Assembly (NCBI GenBank): GCA_003552485.1
Contig: PUMX01000552.1
Span: 1-5,041, forward strand
DNA length: 5,041 nucleotides
Reading direction: 5' to 3'
Source of the DNA: Candidatus Hydrogenedentota bacterium
GTDB taxonomy: Bacteria > Hydrogenedentota > Hydrogenedentia > Hydrogenedentales > SLHB01
Shown here piece by piece: positions 3,792-5,041 of the stretch. The first letter of the stretch is position 1. Every line of letters starts with the position of its first letter. The notes below the pieces were generated by a model that was not told the DNA's origin, searched no databases, and worked only from the letters and a program-made list of their open reading frames with translations. A program made the translations under genes and the position numbers.

Positions 3792-4907
3792 TCATGAAAG
3801 ATCGATAAGGTCAGAAGTCCGGACAACCGCTAAATCTACTTCCCCTCTGATAGTGGTGGTGAAAACAATGAAATTATCGGAGCAACAGAAGCGAGGGTGC
3901 GGGTCTATGTGGTAATGGGGGCCTGTAATTCCTTTCATCTCTGGATTGTCAACGATTTTCAAATGCTTGCCGCTTCGACGGTTCAGAAAATAAACCGAGG
4001 ATGGAGCACCACGATAGAACGGGGTTTGACCATGCGAATCAAACACCAGATAATCTCCATTCCGGCTGGAGTGTGCATGCCAGCATTGAGCAGTGGTTCC
4101 AGTTTTCTTTACAGTTCTACTCGCAAGGTTTGTTTGCCAAGCCTCTTTTCCCCGAACGCACCAAACATTTTCGCCGTCAGGATCCCACCATTCATGGGAC
4201 ACACGGGTCGGCTCGGAGAATACCGGCTGGGGCTGTTCTCCACGACGGATCAACCACATCCTGTTGAGGATGGGAAAGCGGAGGCCCGTTATCTGGTCAG
4301 AGTGGTTTTCTTCGGCGAAAAGGACGAGGTCAGGATCTTTAGGACTGAACTGGGCATGGTTGTAGTTGCGGTCGAACCGGTGCCACAACTGAAAATCGCC
4401 GCCATTAACGGGCATCGAGCCGAAAATATACTGAAGTCCTACACTCGCATCAATAAAAAATTCTTGCTCGCCGGCATTTCGTGTGAGGTGGGTAGCCAAG
4501 CGCGAAACAGTACGGTTCCTGATTATTTCCTCCGGCAATGAATTGACTAGCACCGGCTCAGCTTCGGGATTGGGTGATCGGCACCAGAGGGAAGGGCCGG
4601 AATTCCAATATGCCGTTGCCGATTCTGGATCAACAAATGGCGATGCTGCTTGGAATTGGGTCTCGGGAAAATGGTTGACGGTTTGTGCTTCCAAGTCTGC
4701 TACTCCAAGGGTACGTCCATTCGAAGCCCGGCCGGACGGCGGGAAGGCACAATAAAACCATAGGTAGCGTAAATTTTGTGAACAGCCGGAATTGACAAAG
4801 TAGAATGACTGCTGTACGGGAGCCACTTTTTCTGTCAGAACATAGAACTTTAATTCTGTGTCAAGGTCTTGGATCGGGGTGAATATTTTGGATGCGGATA
4901 GATTCAT
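3792..4907 (-). CDS. Oligogalacturonate lyase-like (PL22-type) beta-propeller protein
   Basis: The 371 residues are near the usual PL22 length of about 390. No signal peptide is visible, so the product is cytoplasmic, as for oligogalacturonate lyases, which cleave pectin-derived di-/oligogalacturonate by beta-elimination. Propeller-blade motifs recur: NHAQFSPKDPDLVLF (183-197), SHEWWDPDGENVWCV (237-251), CWHAHSSRNGDYLVFD (275-290) and HYHIDPHPRF (331-340). By analogy with the Yersinia enzyme (numbering from memory: base His242; metal ligands His287, Gln350, His353, His355), H238 would be the base, and H279 and H337 metal ligands. The position equivalent to His353 appears to be Asp (D335), and no clear Gln350 counterpart is seen. 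It may therefore be a divergent paralogue with a different substrate, or not a lyase at all. It is monocistronic here, with a strong ribosome site and GC-richer codons than the centre of the window. Confidence 0.75.
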   Translation of the reverse strand: MNLSASKIFTPIQDLDTELKFYVLTEKVAPVQQSFYFVNSGCSQNLRYLWFYCAFPPSGRASNGRTLGVADLEAQTVNHFPETQFQAASPFVDPESATAYWNSGPSLWCRSPNPEAEPVLVNSLPEEIIRNRTVSRLATHLTRNAGEQEFFIDASVGLQYIFGSMPVNGGDFQLWHRFDRNYNHAQFSPKDPDLVLFAEENHSDQITGLRFPILNRMWLIRRGEQPQPVFSEPTRVSHEWWDPDGENVWCVRGKEAWQTNLASRTVKKTGTTAQCWHAHSSRNGDYLVFDSHGQTPFYRGAPSSVYFLNRRSGKHLKIVDNPEMKGITGPHYHIDPHPRFCCSDNFIVFTTTIRGEVDLAVVRTSDLIDLS

Positions 4908-4916
4908 TGGTCTGTA

Positions 4917-4922
4917 CTCCTT
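4917..4922 (-). promoter_or_regulatory. Shine-Dalgarno of the propeller gene
   Basis: AAGGAG on the minus strand lies 9 nt before the ATG at 4907. It is the best ribosome site in the window and fixes this start. Confidence 0.85.
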
Positions 4923-4967
4923 AACCTGATTAATTCATGAACTTCGTCACGAGAGGAGCCAGTGCGC

Positions 4968-5041
4968 GTGAGATCAACAACTTACAGCCGTAAACCGGGC
5001 GCGGGCGTACTGACGTACGTCAAGATCGGTGGCGGCTGCAA
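4968..5041 (+). CDS. Possible start of a divergent gene, cut by the window edge
   Basis: A plus-strand frame has GAGAGGAG at 4951-4958 followed by GTG at 4968-4970 (9 nt from GGAG) and also at 4962-4964. It stays open to the edge and reads M-RSTTYSRKPGAGVLTYVK. If real, this gene diverges from the propeller gene and the two share an upstream region of about 60 bp. Only about 24 codons are visible and I recognise nothing in them, so this is tentative. Confidence 0.25.
   Translation, partial: MRSTTYSRKPGAGVLTYVKIGGGC
5011..5022. promoter_or_regulatory. 12-bp perfect palindrome, possible operator
   Basis: TGACGTACGTCA is a perfect palindrome about 105 bp upstream of the propeller gene start. 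It could be a dimeric regulator site for that gene. It lies inside the possible divergent ORF, so it may equally be a coincidence of codons. Confidence 0.25.

Noticed and set aside
3897..4755. Plus-strand ORFs of 214, 88, 90 and 90 codons inside the propeller gene
   Set aside because: They are antisense to a complete gene with clear propeller motifs and a strong Shine-Dalgarno, and have none of their own.
4937..4993. 18-codon plus-strand ORF starting at ATG 4937
   Set aside because: It has no ribosome site and is too short. The frame with GAGAGGAG and GTG at 4968 is the better candidate.
1..5041. tRNA, rRNA, riboswitch, transposase or cas genes
   Set aside because: I looked for these on both strands and found no supportable example. 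The CRISPR array's cas genes would have to lie outside the window.

Overview
The window has three parts: a GC-rich left end, an AT-rich centre (about 1250-3460), and a GC-richer right end. No ribosomal or taxonomic marker is present. The closest hints are a degraded sigma-70-like protein of a type I associate with Planctomycetes, Verrucomicrobia and Lentisphaerae, and a PL22-like beta-propeller protein of the kind common in pectin-degrading members of those groups. A bacterium of the PVC superphylum is my best guess, with low to moderate confidence.

Left end (1-1229). The distal end of a type I-E-like CRISPR array runs in from outside the window. It has two full repeats, a truncated last repeat and an A-B-A spacer order in which one spacer occurs twice. 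No cas gene is present. An uninterrupted 5-bp microsatellite follows within 16 bp. Next comes a sigma-70-region-4-like gene whose reading frame extends well upstream of its first ATG but has no conventional start there, so its 5' end is probably frameshifted. A hairpin plus T-run closes this unit.

Centre (1457-3396, all minus strand). A tight three-gene operon reads from 2633 down to 1457: a HEPN-domain protein, a 122-residue protein of unknown family, and a SecB-like chaperone. The order small toxin-like gene, small middle gene, SecB-like gene matches toxin-antitoxin-chaperone (TAC) systems. It is the most interesting content of the window, because HEPN is not a toxin type I know from characterised TAC loci. 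A plausible promoter and a pair of direct repeats lie upstream. Further upstream, two overlapping small ORFs look like one membrane-anchored protein split by a one-base change in a G-run.

Right end (3397-5041). A 395-bp gap holds two adjacent hairpins, a doubtful gene fragment and a weak terminator. A complete 371-residue oligogalacturonate-lyase-like propeller gene follows on the minus strand with a good Shine-Dalgarno site. A possible divergent gene runs off the right edge.

Together, the CRISPR array end and the AT-rich HEPN/SecB cassette suggest a small, probably horizontally acquired defence cluster inserted into a chromosome that also encodes pectin catabolism.
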